A DNA stretch of 64,000 nt, taken from NCBI RefSeq assembly GCF_006228325.1, contig NZ_CP040231.1, forward strand, positions 879,001-943,000, read 5' to 3'. Each line of letters starts with the position of its first letter. The first letter of the stretch is position 1. Source of the DNA: Streptococcus sp. 1643. Its GTDB lineage: Bacteria > Bacillota > Bacilli > Lactobacillales > Streptococcaceae. A program made the translations under genes and the position numbers. Under the pieces are notes generated by a model that was not told the DNA's origin, made no database searches, and saw nothing but the letters and a program-made list of their open reading frames with translations. Below, in pieces: positions 52,270-62,424 of this stretch.

Positions 52270-52839
52270 ATGACTGAAAAAAATAAAGTTACATTCGGAT
52301 TACAAGATGTTCATTGGGCAGAAGTTACAACTGAAGCTTCAAATGGTGCATTGACTTATGGAACGGTTGAACGATTACGAGGTGCAGCAGAACTAACCTT
52401 GGAACCGACTGGTGACAAAGGTTCATACAAGGCAGATAATATCAACTTTTATACTTCGGAATCAAATGATGGTTATGAGGGAACATTGAAGCTCGCCTTA
52501 TTAACCCAAGAATTTTTAACTCGTGTCTTAGGAGAAAAATTAGATCCAACAACTAAAACAATTTCTGAAATCGCAAATGCTGAAAAGAAGAATTTCGCTC
52601 TGATGTTTCGTTTTGAAGGAGATAAGAAAGAAACACTTCATGTTTTGTATTACTGTTACGCATCACGTCCGTCAATGGGATCAAAAACAAAATCTGGTTC
52701 AGATATTAATGAGGTTGAGCTAAACTTTACTGCAAGTCCTCGGCCACTTGATAAGGTGGTTCGTCGCAAAACGACAGAAGAAACAAGTGATGAGATTCGT
52801 CAGAATTGGTTCAAGGAAGTCTTTGAACCTCGTGAATAA
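52270..52839 (+). CDS. Major tail protein (phi13 family-like)
   Basis: The 189-residue protein starts MTEKNKVTFGLQDVHWAEVT and has GAAELTLEPTGDKGSYKADNINFYTSESNDGYEGTLKLALLTQEFL, the tail-tube pattern of Gram-positive siphophages. It polymerises into the tail tube around the tape measure protein. Confidence 0.92.
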   Translation: MTEKNKVTFGLQDVHWAEVTTEASNGALTYGTVERLRGAAELTLEPTGDKGSYKADNINFYTSESNDGYEGTLKLALLTQEFLTRVLGEKLDPTTKTISEIANAEKKNFALMFRFEGDKKETLHVLYYCYASRPSMGSKTKSGSDINEVELNFTASPRPLDKVVRRKTTEETSDEIRQNWFKEVFEPRE

Positions 52840-52850
52840 AGGAGTTACAG

Positions 52851-53270
52851 ATGAGAGATAGTATTACAATTTCAGGAAAGACCTATGAATTAGCTACTAA
52901 TGCCTATACACCGATTGCTTATAAAGAACAGTTTGGTAAAGATTATTTTCAAGACTTGTTTTCAATGGTGAGTACGCAGTCAATTCTCGATAAGATTGAA
53001 CACCTAAATGAGGAAGAAAAACTCGAAACTGGTGACATTGATCTATCTATCCTGACCAATTTTGATATGACTTTTTTTCACAGAATTTTTTGGGTATTTG
53101 CGAAATCTGCTAATCCAAGAATTAAACCATTCAAAGAATTCTTTATGGAGATGGAGGAGTTTCCAGTTCAAGAAGTAGCAACTATCTTAATGAATATGCT
53201 TAACCAAGGGATGAATACAAGAAAAAAGCAGATCAAACAGAAACAGCAAGCGAAGAAATCTTTACGGTAG
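52851..53270 (+). CDS. Tail assembly chaperone (gpG)
   Basis: The 139-residue protein (ISGKTYELATNAYTPIAYKEQFGKDYFQDLF...) is the first of the two overlapping chaperone frames between tail tube and tape measure genes. Its end carries a -1 slippery heptamer A AAA AAG at 53222-53228 in the correct phase (aga aaa aag). Confidence 0.88.
   Translation: MRDSITISGKTYELATNAYTPIAYKEQFGKDYFQDLFSMVSTQSILDKIEHLNEEEKLETGDIDLSILTNFDMTFFHRIFWVFAKSANPRIKPFKEFFMEMEEFPVQEVATILMNMLNQGMNTRKKQIKQKQQAKKSLR
53222..53228 (+). promoter_or_regulatory. Programmed -1 ribosomal frameshift site
   Basis: The heptamer A-AAA-AAG in frame with gpG. Slippage continues 68 codons in the -1 frame to 53434. Confidence 0.8.
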
Positions 53271-53434
53271 AAAGCTATCTATTTTGTTGTAAGGAAACTG
53301 GCTTATCCATAAACGACTTAAAGCATATTTCAATAGGGATGGCTCTTGATTATCAAACTGATTATGTAAACTTGCGGACAAATGAAACAAGCAAAACAAG
53401 AAAAGCGAATCAAAGTGATTTTGATAATTTTTAA
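53228..53434 (+). CDS. gpT part of the frameshifted tail chaperone gpGT
   Basis: In the -1 frame after the slippery site the reading continues ADQTETASEEIFTVESYLFCCKETGLSINDLKHISIGMALDYQTDYVNL... to TAA. It has no start codon with a ribosome site of its own. Together with the first 126 codons of gpG this makes a 194-residue gpGT fusion. The helical domain resembles gpT partners in siphophages (short, before the tape measure gene). Confidence 0.8.
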   Translation, partial: ADQTETASEEIFTVESYLFCCKETGLSINDLKHISIGMALDYQTDYVNLRTNETSKTRKANQSDFDNF

Positions 53435-53452
53435 TAGAAAGGAGATGTGAAC

Positions 53453-56400
53453 ATGGCTGGAAATATAAAAGGCATCACAATAGAAATTGGTGGTGACACA
53501 CAACCCTTGCAAAATGCCTTAAAAGGGATAAATAAACAAGCCGCTGAATCAACTAAAGAATTGAAACAAATTGATAAGGCTCTTAAGTTTGATACAGGAA
53601 ATGTCACACTCCTTACTCAAAAACAAGAAGTGCTTGCTAAACAAGTTGAAACAACTAAAGAAAAGTTAGCTACCTTAAGGCAGGCACAAGCTCAAGTTGA
53701 AGCTCAATTTAAGTCTGGTACTATTGGTGCGGAACAATATCGAGCCTTTCAAAGGGAAGTAGAAACTACACAGACAGTACTGAAAAGTTACGAAGGCAAA
53801 CTAGAGGGTGTCAACCAAGCCTTATCGGAAAATGGTAATCGAATAGGTAGTACTAAAAGTCAATGGGATAGCTTGAAACAAGAACAAGCTCGTCTAGCTT
53901 CTGAGAGTGAAAAATTAACGAGTCAATTTAAATTACAAGAAAGTGAACTTTCTTCAAGTTCTAGTGAATCTGAACAGCTAGCTTTAGCTCAAAGAAAAGT
54001 AAATGAAAGTTCCTCTTTACTAGAAAAACAGATTCAGAATTTAGAGAAACAGCTAGAACTAACAAAATCTCAGTATGGCGAAAATTCAATTGAAGCCAAT
54101 AAACTGGAACAGACTCTAAATGATACCAAAACGGCCTATAATCACCTTCAAAATGAGATGGAAGAGATGAGCACTAGTTCAATAAGTGCAAAGGATAATC
54201 TATCAGACATCAATCATCTCTTAAAAGCAGAAATCCTAATGGAATTCAGTGACCGTTTAGCAGAATTATCACAAAAACTGATTGATTTTGGGAAACAGTC
54301 GCTTGAAGCTTTTAACGAAGTTGATGAAGGGATGGATATCATTGTCACCAAAACTGGTGCTTCTGGCCAAGCTTTAGAAGAAATGACAACTATCGCAAAG
54401 AACCTTGCTACAGAAATCCCTACAGACTTTAACACTGCTGGAAGTGCAGTCGGAGAGTTGAACACTCAGTTTGGTTTAACTGGTGATAGTTTAAAATCAG
54501 CTTCAAGTTACCTCATTCAATTCGCATCCATAAACGGAAGTGATGTTACCTCATCAGCTATTTCAGCTAAGAAAGCTATAGAAGCATATGGCTTACAGGC
54601 AATGGATTTGTCTGGTGTTCTTGATACTGTCACCTTTACCAGTCAAGCTACTGGGGTGGGAGTCCAAGATTTGATGGATAAGGTTATCTCTGGAGCACCA
54701 CAAATTAAGGCATTAGGACTTTCATTTGATGAGGGTGTTGCTTTAATGGGGAAATTTGAAAAGGCTGGTGTGGATTCATCAGCCTCTTTATCATCCCTAT
54801 CAAAAGCATCTGTGAAGTACGCAGCATCTGGAAAGACTTTGCAGCAAGGTTTATCTGAAACCATAGAAAAAATTAGAAATTCAACTAGCGAAACTGAAAA
54901 GTTAACTATCGCTTCAGATATATTTGGGACCAAGGGTGCTCCAAGAATGGTGGATGCTATTAGTCGTGGAGCTTTATCTTTCGATGACTTAGCTGAAACA
55001 GCAAAGAAAGCATCAGGAACAGTCGGCTCAACTTATGAAGCGACACTAGATCCAATTGATAAATTTACAACTGCTCAAAATGAAGCGAAGTTAGCATTAG
55101 CTGAAGTTGGGGATGCTATAGCTGTCACTTTTGCACCGATACTAGAGATTTTAGCTGATTTGTTACGTTCAATTGCAGAGTGGTTCTCTAGTTTATCAAC
55201 GCCAGTAAAACAATTTATCATTATTGTAGGTAGCCTCATTACTGGATTAGGATTATTACTCCCTATATTTTTAGCACTTCAGGCAGCTGCCTTAGCAATG
55301 GGTGTCACAATTGGTGGCTTAATAGCAAGTGTAGCACCTGTTATTGCAATAGTATTAGGAATTGTAGCTGTTCTAGCCTTGTTAATTGTTGGTATAAAAG
55401 AACTTTGGGAACATAACGAGGGATTTAGAACAGCAGTAATGGATATTTGGAATGCTATATATTCTTTTATATCTACTATCATTCAAGAAATATCAGACTT
55501 TATTTTAAGTATTTGGGGGACTCTAACTTCATGGTGGACTGAGAATCAAGAGTTAATTCTTGCAGCTGCAACCACAGTTTGGAATGCAATCTCAACAGTC
55601 ATAACTACCGTTATGTCAATTCTAGAACCCTATATTCTGGCAGCATGGGAAAATATAAAACTGATTATCAGCACAGCTTGGGAAATCATCAAACAAGTAG
55701 TTGAAACGGCAATCAATCTTGTCTTAGGCATTATTAAAGCAATCATGCAGGTTATAACAGGAGATTGGTCTGGTGCATGGGAAACAATAAAGGCAGTTAT
55801 TTCAACAGTATGGGAATCCATCAAGTCAATTGTAAGCTTAGTTCTAAGTACTATTAGTCAACTTATATCAAACACCTGGAATGGGATTAAGAACACAATT
55901 AGTAATCTCTTATCAGCAATTAGTAACGTTGTCAGTACAATTTGGAATAGTATCAGTTCAACTATTTCAGGTATTCTAAATGGAATCTCAAGTACAGTGT
56001 CTAATGTTTGGGATGGAGTAAAAAATACGATTTCAAATGCAATCAACACTGCCAAAAATGCAGTTTCAACTGCTATAACTGCTATCAAAAATCTCTTTAA
56101 TTTCAGATTTCAGTGGCCACACATTCCTTTACCTCATTTTAGTGTGTCAGGATCTGCAAACCCTCTGGATTGGTTAAAGGGACAAATTCCTAGAATCGGA
56201 ATTGAGTGGTATGCAAAAGGGGGGATTTTAACAAAACCAACTGCCTTTGGAACAATAGGGAATTCCCTAATGGTAGGAGGAGAAGCAGGAAACGAAGCGG
56301 TACTCCCTTTAAATGAATCTACTCTTGGGGCAATCGGAAGAGGTATTGCAAGAACGATGGATTTAAGAATGCCAGACATCAACATTTCGATTACTGGAAA

Positions 56401-56506
56401 TATTATCCGAGAACAGGCAGATATTGAAAAAATAGCAAATGAAGTAGCAAGTCGAATCGCAGAAGAATTAGCACGTCAAAAACAATTGAGAGGAGCCACT
56501 ATATGA
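53453..56506 (+). CDS. Tape measure protein
   Basis: The 1017-residue protein has an N-terminal coiled coil (residues ~10-260), the TMP tail domain (DIIVTKTGASGQALEEMTTIAKNLATEIPTDFNTAGSAVGELN), hydrophobic segments around 585-650 and C-terminal Trp-spaced repeats (W[ED]SIKSI..., WNGIKNTI..., WNSISSTI..., WDGVKNTI...). At about 0.15 nm per residue it implies a tail of roughly 150 nm. AAAGGAG lies 8 bases before the ATG at 53453; the upstream GTG is too close to it. Confidence 0.95.
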   Translation: MAGNIKGITIEIGGDTQPLQNALKGINKQAAESTKELKQIDKALKFDTGNVTLLTQKQEVLAKQVETTKEKLATLRQAQAQVEAQFKSGTIGAEQYRAFQREVETTQTVLKSYEGKLEGVNQALSENGNRIGSTKSQWDSLKQEQARLASESEKLTSQFKLQESELSSSSSESEQLALAQRKVNESSSLLEKQIQNLEKQLELTKSQYGENSIEANKLEQTLNDTKTAYNHLQNEMEEMSTSSISAKDNLSDINHLLKAEILMEFSDRLAELSQKLIDFGKQSLEAFNEVDEGMDIIVTKTGASGQALEEMTTIAKNLATEIPTDFNTAGSAVGELNTQFGLTGDSLKSASSYLIQFASINGSDVTSSAISAKKAIEAYGLQAMDLSGVLDTVTFTSQATGVGVQDLMDKVISGAPQIKALGLSFDEGVALMGKFEKAGVDSSASLSSLSKASVKYAASGKTLQQGLSETIEKIRNSTSETEKLTIASDIFGTKGAPRMVDAISRGALSFDDLAETAKKASGTVGSTYEATLDPIDKFTTAQNEAKLALAEVGDAIAVTFAPILEILADLLRSIAEWFSSLSTPVKQFIIIVGSLITGLGLLLPIFLALQAAALAMGVTIGGLIASVAPVIAIVLGIVAVLALLIVGIKELWEHNEGFRTAVMDIWNAIYSFISTIIQEISDFILSIWGTLTSWWTENQELILAAATTVWNAISTVITTVMSILEPYILAAWENIKLIISTAWEIIKQVVETAINLVLGIIKAIMQVITGDWSGAWETIKAVISTVWESIKSIVSLVLSTISQLISNTWNGIKNTISNLLSAISNVVSTIWNSISSTISGILNGISSTVSNVWDGVKNTISNAINTAKNAVSTAITAIKNLFNFRFQWPHIPLPHFSVSGSANPLDWLKGQIPRIGIEWYAKGGILTKPTAFGTIGNSLMVGGEAGNEAVLPLNESTLGAIGRGIARTMDLRMPDINISITGNIIREQADIEKIANEVASRIAEELARQKQLRGATI

Positions 56507-57225
56507 TTAAAAGAAACGAGTTAGTCATAGATGGAATTGGAACTTCTAGTTTTCCTTTTAAGGTGATTGTCCACGAATCGCCTTCTGTTATTCTAGCGGA
56601 GAGTAAGACGAGTTTATTAGAACATAAAGGAATGAGTGGCGCTCTTTCGCAAACAAATCGGCACCGTGATTTAATTGAAAAATCATATACGATTTACATT
56701 GTTAAGCCCTCAGAAGAACAACTCCATCAATTTATGGGTCTATTTATCAAGGAGCAGTTTTGGCTTGAGAGTGAACGGATGAAAACCACACGTCTTTGGT
56801 GTTACCGAGTAAAATGTACTGAGGTAAAACAAGAGAGAGATGGTGTGTATGCGACGAAAGCTACCTTTATTTGTCATCCTACAAAGTTTTTTAAATCAAT
56901 TGATAGACAAACTTTGACATCAAACGGTGTACTTAGAGTTCAAGGGACGTCTCTAGCGTTCCCCAAAATAACGATAATGGGGAATTCGGCAACTGAGACT
57001 CAGTTTACGATTGGAGATCAGGTTATTAAAATTGAAAAACTTACAGAACCTCTTGTGATGGTAAACGAACCAAATAGTCCAAGTTTTCTAACGGTTAGCA
57101 AAAAGTACATCAAATGGTCTGGTGATTTTATCACTATTGATCCAAGCGCTAAAAAAGAAGTAGGTGTTGTTCTTGGTAGAGGTATTACTTCATTAAGCTT
57201 TGAAACAAATTGGGGGTGGGCTTAA
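56503..57225 (+). CDS. Distal tail protein (Dit)
   Basis: The 240-residue protein overlaps the tape measure gene (ATGA). KRNELVIDGIGTSSFPFKVIVHESP, LLEHKGMSGALSQTNRHRDLIEKSYTIYI and a C-terminal galectin-like part (FPKITIMGNSATETQFTIGDQ...LSFETNWGWA) are typical of the Siphoviridae Dit family, the hub of the baseplate. Confidence 0.9.
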   Translation: MIKRNELVIDGIGTSSFPFKVIVHESPSVILAESKTSLLEHKGMSGALSQTNRHRDLIEKSYTIYIVKPSEEQLHQFMGLFIKEQFWLESERMKTTRLWCYRVKCTEVKQERDGVYATKATFICHPTKFFKSIDRQTLTSNGVLRVQGTSLAFPKITIMGNSATETQFTIGDQVIKIEKLTEPLVMVNEPNSPSFLTVSKKYIKWSGDFITIDPSAKKEVGVVLGRGITSLSFETNWGWA

Positions 57226-60200
57226 ATGTTATTTTTGTTGAACAAAGATATTAGAACTGTAAAGTGGAATGGATTACCTCTTCATGAAACTAGCTCTGCA
57301 ATTGTAAAAGAAACCCTGAACGGTGATTTCACCTTATCTATTCGCTATCCAATTACCGATTCTGGTATCTATAAACAAATAAAAGAGGATATGCTTATCA
57401 AGGCTCCTGTGCCTGTCTTAGGATTCCAGTTATTTCGTATTAAAAAGCCAATTGAAAACGATGATAGTTTGGATATAACCGCCTACCATATTTCAGATGA
57501 TATTATGCAACGGTCTATTGAACCAATTAGTGTTGCTAATCTTACTTGTGGTATGGCCTTATCCCAAATGGTACAAAATACTAAGACTAATCTTGGTGAT
57601 TTTTCATTTACGAGCGATGTTACAGATCGCCGAACTTTCAATACAGATGAGGTAAAAACACTTTATGCTGTCTTAATGGATGGTGCTCATTCTATTATAG
57701 GAACTTGGGAAGGGGAGTTGATTCGTGACAATTTGGCTCTGACAATCAAGAAGAATAGAGGTGAAAATAGGGGTGTTGTCATAACAACACATAAGAATCT
57801 AAAGTCTTACAAGAGAACAAAATCAACTCAATCAATCATTACTCGTATTCATGCAAAATCAACATTTAAACCAGATGGTAAGGATAAAGAACAGACAATT
57901 AAAATTACTGTCGACAGTCCTCTAATTACTTACTATCCATATATTAATGAAAAAGAGTATGAAAATAATACTCTTAAAAGCACTGAGGAGTTAAAAAAGT
58001 GGGCTGAGGCTAAGTTCAAGAATGAAGGAATTGATAAGTTATCGGATGCTATTACGATTGAAGCCTATGAACTCGATGGGCAGGTTGTACATTTAGGGGA
58101 TACCGTAAATATCAAGAGTTTGAAACATGGGATCGATATTCCCAAAAAGGCAGTTGCTTATGAATTTGATGCACTGACACAAGAATATATCTCGATTATT
58201 TTTGATGATAAACCAATGGTAGGTGCTTCAACTTCAAATAATGCAATTTCAACTGTCGCAAATGAAATTTTAGACTCTAGTTTCACATTACAAGAAGTCA
58301 CAATTGAAAAAGCTTTGAGAAATGCGAACACAGCATTTGATGCCGAATTCACTAAACAAAAAGAATCAATTCTAGATGATATTGAAAAAGTCAAAGCTAG
58401 TGCAGAAGTTTACGCAGATGGTATTCGTCAAGAGATTGAAGGAAAGATTGCTGATGTTGATTCTAAAGTTCTATCTAATGAATTACTTAATGAAAATAGA
58501 TATAACGATGTATTGGTTAAAGCAAATAGTAGTAGAGATTTAGCTAATCATGCCTTAGAGGTCAGTAAAGAAGTTAAAGAAACTACTAATACAGTGCTAA
58601 CAGATACCTTAAATTATAAAAAAGAAGCCATTGCAGAAGCAAACCGTTTAGTTGAACTCAGCAAGAATAGCTTATTGAATCAAATTACGACAGTAGAATC
58701 TTCAATTGATAAGCTTACGGGTGTTATTACTAACAAGGTTTCAAAGACAGACTTTGATGCTATCAAAAATACCGTAGAGCAACAACGAACGGAAATATCA
58801 CAAGCCAAGGATAAAATAAATCTAAAAGCTGAAAAGACCTATGTAGAAAATATTAAACAAACAGCTAGTGAAGCACTCCAAAGAATATCAGAGAACGCAT
58901 TAGCAATATCTAAAACTAAAACTGATTTACAAGTTGCTGCAGATGCTATAAATACTAAAGTATCACAAACAGATTTTAACCAAACGACAAATCGACTTGC
59001 TAGTACTGAAACAACAATTAAAATCCAAGCAGGTGAAATAGCCAAACGATTGACCAGTAGTCAGGTAGAAACTGTAATCAATTTAAAAGGATTTCAAACT
59101 AAATCAGATGTTGATAAAAATATTTTAGATAGAGGTTATGTAACGAACTCTAGCGTGCAAAACTTAGTTAGAGAAACATCTAATAGTTTCACTCGGACTA
59201 TTAGTGAAACTAAAGCTTTAATACCAACTAGTGTTTCTCATCGAAACTTAGCATCTGGTTCCAGTGATAGTTGGACTTCATACAAAGAAATAAACTCGAA
59301 ACTCAATTGGATTCAAACATTAGGAAAAATTCCTTATGGTGATGCGACTGGCATTTATGCAGGGACAAAAATCAACCTATTTGTTTATATTTCTGTCGAT
59401 AATGTTGTTTTAGATTCAACTGTTACTCCTAGAATTATTTTACAAGGTCCAGGATATAAAAAATCAGATAATAGCGCTGTATGGAGTGTTCATTCTAATC
59501 CCTTTCATACCTCTTGGTCTAGCGCCTTAAAAACTGGTACAAACTACCATCTTATTAAAATTTCTCGAATGGTAACAGATGAGATGTTCAATAATTTTAA
59601 AAACTTTGAATTACAATTTCGTATTGATGGAGCAAGTTCAGGTAAGTTTCATTGGAGAGCTTTAATGATTACTACTGGAGATATCTTTCCAAATTATTGG
59701 ACTAAACCTATCGAAGATTTAACAACTGTAACAGCCTTTAACGAGGTAAAAGATACTATAGGTAGCCATACAAGAACTATTAGTGAACAAGGTAAATCAA
59801 TTAGTCAGATTTTACAAACATCCGAAGGACTGATTACAAGAGTCAGTGATTTAATTGATAACCAAAACTTAGTATACGATCCAACCAATTTTAGTAAATA
59901 TAAAGAACGTGAACCGAATTCGAATTTAATTATGACTGGAACTAATGAATACAAGTTGCTAAGAATTGCACAAAGTGGCAGGACAACAAATGGTTGGCGT
60001 GGTTTCCAAATGCCTCTTCATAGTCAAAAATTTGTTGCTGGTGAGAAACTTTCTTATAGGGTCAATTTATGGATAGATGTACTACCTGATGGAAAAGTTG
60101 GTTTTGAAATTAAATCAGGTAACTCAATAGGAGGTTTCACCATTAGTCCGACTAGAACGGGCGCAGCTCAAATTTTTACAGGAACTTTTACGATAAATAA

Positions 60201-61572
60201 AACCGTGACAAAAACAGATGATTTTGGGCTTCATATTTGGCTAGAAAAGAACGGCACTGTGGCAGTTGGCCAAATTTCAATTGTTCGAGGTAGTCAGCCA
60301 CCTAATAACTTTGTAGATAGTACATCGTTTCAACAAATTGCAACAGAAAGTCTTGTTCAGCAACATCAAGGTTCCTATTCGATTCAAAATTTAACTAATG
60401 CAGGCTCTTTAATTTCAGGTATTAATCTAGGCGCGAATGGAATCAATAGAATCATTGGTAAGGCAACTCATATCACTGGGGATACTTTAATTGATAGAGC
60501 AGTCATTAAATCAGGAATGATTGATAAATTAAAGACATCAAACTTTGAATCTGGTTCAGTAACTACTATGGTATTAGCGTCAAATTCAGTAACTGCAGAT
60601 AAAATTGTTGTGGATCAAGCGTTTTTTAATAAGTTAGTTGCAAATGAAGCTTATTTACGACAGCTGTTTGCTAAGAATGCTTTTATCAATAGTGTACAAA
60701 GTGTTAGGATTGATGCTAGTCAAATAAAGTCAGGCTTACTAAGTGGTGACAGAATTCAGGGTGGCACAATAACTGGAACCACAATTTCTGGTGGATTATT
60801 AACTGGAGAAACAAAAATTAAGTTAGGTGCTTATGGTTCATTTGACGCTATCAACGGTGGATTACAGATTAATGTTCCTCGTCAGTTTAATTCTAAAGAT
60901 GGTTTAGGCGTACAATTTATAGGTTCTTATGGCCGAGGAGACAATGTTCCTTACGGCTTATTTATTTACAAAGATTCAGATTTTACTACTGGAAACACTG
61001 CAAGTGATAGTGATGATTTTCTATTGACGGTCGAAGGATACATTAAGGCAAAAGGAATTGGCTGGTTAAAGTACGGCAAAAGTAGCATTAATGGCTCAAC
61101 TACAGGAACTATTAGTTATTGGAATTCTAATAATGTGTCTCTAGACTTTGGTGGATCAGGAAATGATATTTACTACTCATATAACGGAAATGCTTATAGC
61201 TTATGGCAAATTGTTAACCAACATTTTTCTGATAAAAACTTAAAAGAGAATATAGGCTTATCTAACTATAAAGCACTCGATTTTATCAAAAGATTTCAAT
61301 TTAAAGAGTATGACTGGAAGAAAATAGGGAATCGTATTCAAAAGGCTCATACCAAAATTGGACTCATCGCTCAAGATGTTCAACAAATTGACTCGTCACT
61401 TGTGTATGAAAATGGTGGTTTTCTGAATCTTGATAATACAAGATTAACGAATATCGCTTTAAAAGGAATTCAAGAGTTAATACTTGATATTCGAAAATTA
61501 AATAAACGATTGGAGATGTTAGAAGATGAACACAGATTTAATCCATCAATTAGCAATGGAGTCGTTGACTAA
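57226..61572 (+). CDS. Tail-associated lysin/receptor-binding protein (Tal) with S74 chaperone domain
   Basis: The 1448-residue protein begins with a prophage endopeptidase tail domain (RTVKWNGLPLHETSSAIVKETLNGDFTLSIRYPITDSG). It continues with long coiled-coil stretches (residues ~350-660), two carbohydrate-binding-like modules (NLASGSSDSWTSYKE..., NLVYDPTNFSKYKE...) and a collar of beta repeats (IKSGLLSGDRIQGGTITGTTISGGLLTGETKIKLG). The C-terminus is a peptidase S74 intramolecular chaperone (HFSDKNLKENI...AHTKIGLIAQDVQQID). The S74 domain trims itself off after trimer folding, at Ser of SDKNLKENI. It determines adsorption. Confidence 0.92.
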   Translation: MLFLLNKDIRTVKWNGLPLHETSSAIVKETLNGDFTLSIRYPITDSGIYKQIKEDMLIKAPVPVLGFQLFRIKKPIENDDSLDITAYHISDDIMQRSIEPISVANLTCGMALSQMVQNTKTNLGDFSFTSDVTDRRTFNTDEVKTLYAVLMDGAHSIIGTWEGELIRDNLALTIKKNRGENRGVVITTHKNLKSYKRTKSTQSIITRIHAKSTFKPDGKDKEQTIKITVDSPLITYYPYINEKEYENNTLKSTEELKKWAEAKFKNEGIDKLSDAITIEAYELDGQVVHLGDTVNIKSLKHGIDIPKKAVAYEFDALTQEYISIIFDDKPMVGASTSNNAISTVANEILDSSFTLQEVTIEKALRNANTAFDAEFTKQKESILDDIEKVKASAEVYADGIRQEIEGKIADVDSKVLSNELLNENRYNDVLVKANSSRDLANHALEVSKEVKETTNTVLTDTLNYKKEAIAEANRLVELSKNSLLNQITTVESSIDKLTGVITNKVSKTDFDAIKNTVEQQRTEISQAKDKINLKAEKTYVENIKQTASEALQRISENALAISKTKTDLQVAADAINTKVSQTDFNQTTNRLASTETTIKIQAGEIAKRLTSSQVETVINLKGFQTKSDVDKNILDRGYVTNSSVQNLVRETSNSFTRTISETKALIPTSVSHRNLASGSSDSWTSYKEINSKLNWIQTLGKIPYGDATGIYAGTKINLFVYISVDNVVLDSTVTPRIILQGPGYKKSDNSAVWSVHSNPFHTSWSSALKTGTNYHLIKISRMVTDEMFNNFKNFELQFRIDGASSGKFHWRALMITTGDIFPNYWTKPIEDLTTVTAFNEVKDTIGSHTRTISEQGKSISQILQTSEGLITRVSDLIDNQNLVYDPTNFSKYKEREPNSNLIMTGTNEYKLLRIAQSGRTTNGWRGFQMPLHSQKFVAGEKLSYRVNLWIDVLPDGKVGFEIKSGNSIGGFTISPTRTGAAQIFTGTFTINKTVTKTDDFGLHIWLEKNGTVAVGQISIVRGSQPPNNFVDSTSFQQIATESLVQQHQGSYSIQNLTNAGSLISGINLGANGINRIIGKATHITGDTLIDRAVIKSGMIDKLKTSNFESGSVTTMVLASNSVTADKIVVDQAFFNKLVANEAYLRQLFAKNAFINSVQSVRIDASQIKSGLLSGDRIQGGTITGTTISGGLLTGETKIKLGAYGSFDAINGGLQINVPRQFNSKDGLGVQFIGSYGRGDNVPYGLFIYKDSDFTTGNTASDSDDFLLTVEGYIKAKGIGWLKYGKSSINGSTTGTISYWNSNNVSLDFGGSGNDIYYSYNGNAYSLWQIVNQHFSDKNLKENIGLSNYKALDFIKRFQFKEYDWKKIGNRIQKAHTKIGLIAQDVQQIDSSLVYENGGFLNLDNTRLTNIALKGIQELILDIRKLNKRLEMLEDEHRFNPSISNGVVD

Positions 61573-61732
61573 GAAACTAGCACAAACCGAAGGTCAAGCA
61601 GCACAAAATGAGGCTCTTTATTTGGTTGTTGCAAGCGAATTGCAGTTAATGAAAGATGTATTAGAATACGACTCAGACCTAAAAGACTTATTTGAGGAAG
61701 TAAAAACTAAAAGAGAGAAAGGAGAAAGTTAA
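61526..61732 (+). CDS. Small phage protein between Tal and holin (68 residues)
   Basis: MNTDLIHQLAMESLTKKLAQTEGQAAQNEALYLVVASELQLMKDVLEYDSDLKDLFEEV... starts inside the Tal gene (46-base overlap) with GGAGATG upstream. Helical and acidic. This position in streptococcal phages usually holds a short protein of unknown function. Confidence 0.7.
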   Translation: MNTDLIHQLAMESLTKKLAQTEGQAAQNEALYLVVASELQLMKDVLEYDSDLKDLFEEVKTKREKGES

Positions 61733-61983
61733 TGGCATTAGAAATTACTAAAACAACACGTTTGGTTGGAAATTTGAAGATTGGCGATGAAGTAGTTAAG
61801 CAGTATACTGTTGATGTTGATGAACATGGTGTTTCTACAGTATCTGAGTTTCTCTATCATTCAGAGCTCTATGCGGAGCATCGTCTCGAAATGAGAAACC
61901 AAGAAAAATTGTTCCGAGATAAACGATATGAATTAGAAGATGCTGTTTTAGCTGAAATTGAGTCAAATAAAAAAGAACAATAG
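61732..61983 (+). CDS. DUF1366-like phage protein (83 residues)
   Basis: MALEITKTTRLVGNLKIGDEVVKQYTVDVDEHGVSTVSEFLYHSELYAEHRLEMRNQEKLFRDKRYELEDAVLAEIE overlaps the previous stop by one base. It is similar to DUF1366 proteins found just before holin genes of streptococcal phages. Function unknown. Confidence 0.75.
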   Translation: MALEITKTTRLVGNLKIGDEVVKQYTVDVDEHGVSTVSEFLYHSELYAEHRLEMRNQEKLFRDKRYELEDAVLAEIESNKKEQ

Positions 61984-61995
61984 GGAGTATTAAAA

Positions 61996-62424
61996 ATGGA
62001 TATTGAATTGTTTAATTTTTTAAGAAAGCTCATCGAAACAGAAGATGGGCTTATTTTGTATGCGTTAGCGTTAATTGTCATCATGGAAATTGTAGACTTT
62101 GCATCAGGCACATTTGCTGCAATTGTAAATCCTGATGTTGAGTATAAAAGTAGAATTGGAATCAATGGATTAATTCGAAAAGTCTTAGGGATTTTTATGT
62201 TACTGTTATTGATTCCGATGTCTGTTTTGTTGCCTGAAAAAACTGGATTTATGTTTCTGTATTCGATTTATATCGGATACCTAGTTTTTACTTTCCAATC
62301 ACTAATTGAGAACTATCAAAAAGTAAAAGGGAATATTCTACTTTTTAAACCAATTTTAAAAGCTTTTGAACATCTAACTGAAGGAAAGTCTAACGATGAT
62401 AAGGAGGATAATCATGGAAGTTGA
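61996..62424 (+). CDS. Phage holin (Cph1/TcdE-type family)
   Basis: The 142-residue protein has three hydrophobic helices (residues ~18-45, 62-80, 85-103) and the motif [34 protein letters not shown] of the bacteriophage holin family 4_1 (Cph1). It opens the membrane at the end of the lytic cycle so that the amidase encoded next can reach the wall. GGGAGTATTAAAA precedes the ATG. Confidence 0.92.
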   Translation: MDIELFNFLRKLIETEDGLILYALALIVIMEIVDFASGTFAAIVNPDVEYKSRIGINGLIRKVLGIFMLLLLIPMSVLLPEKTGFMFLYSIYIGYLVFTFQSLIENYQKVKGNILLFKPILKAFEHLTEGKSNDDKEDNHGS

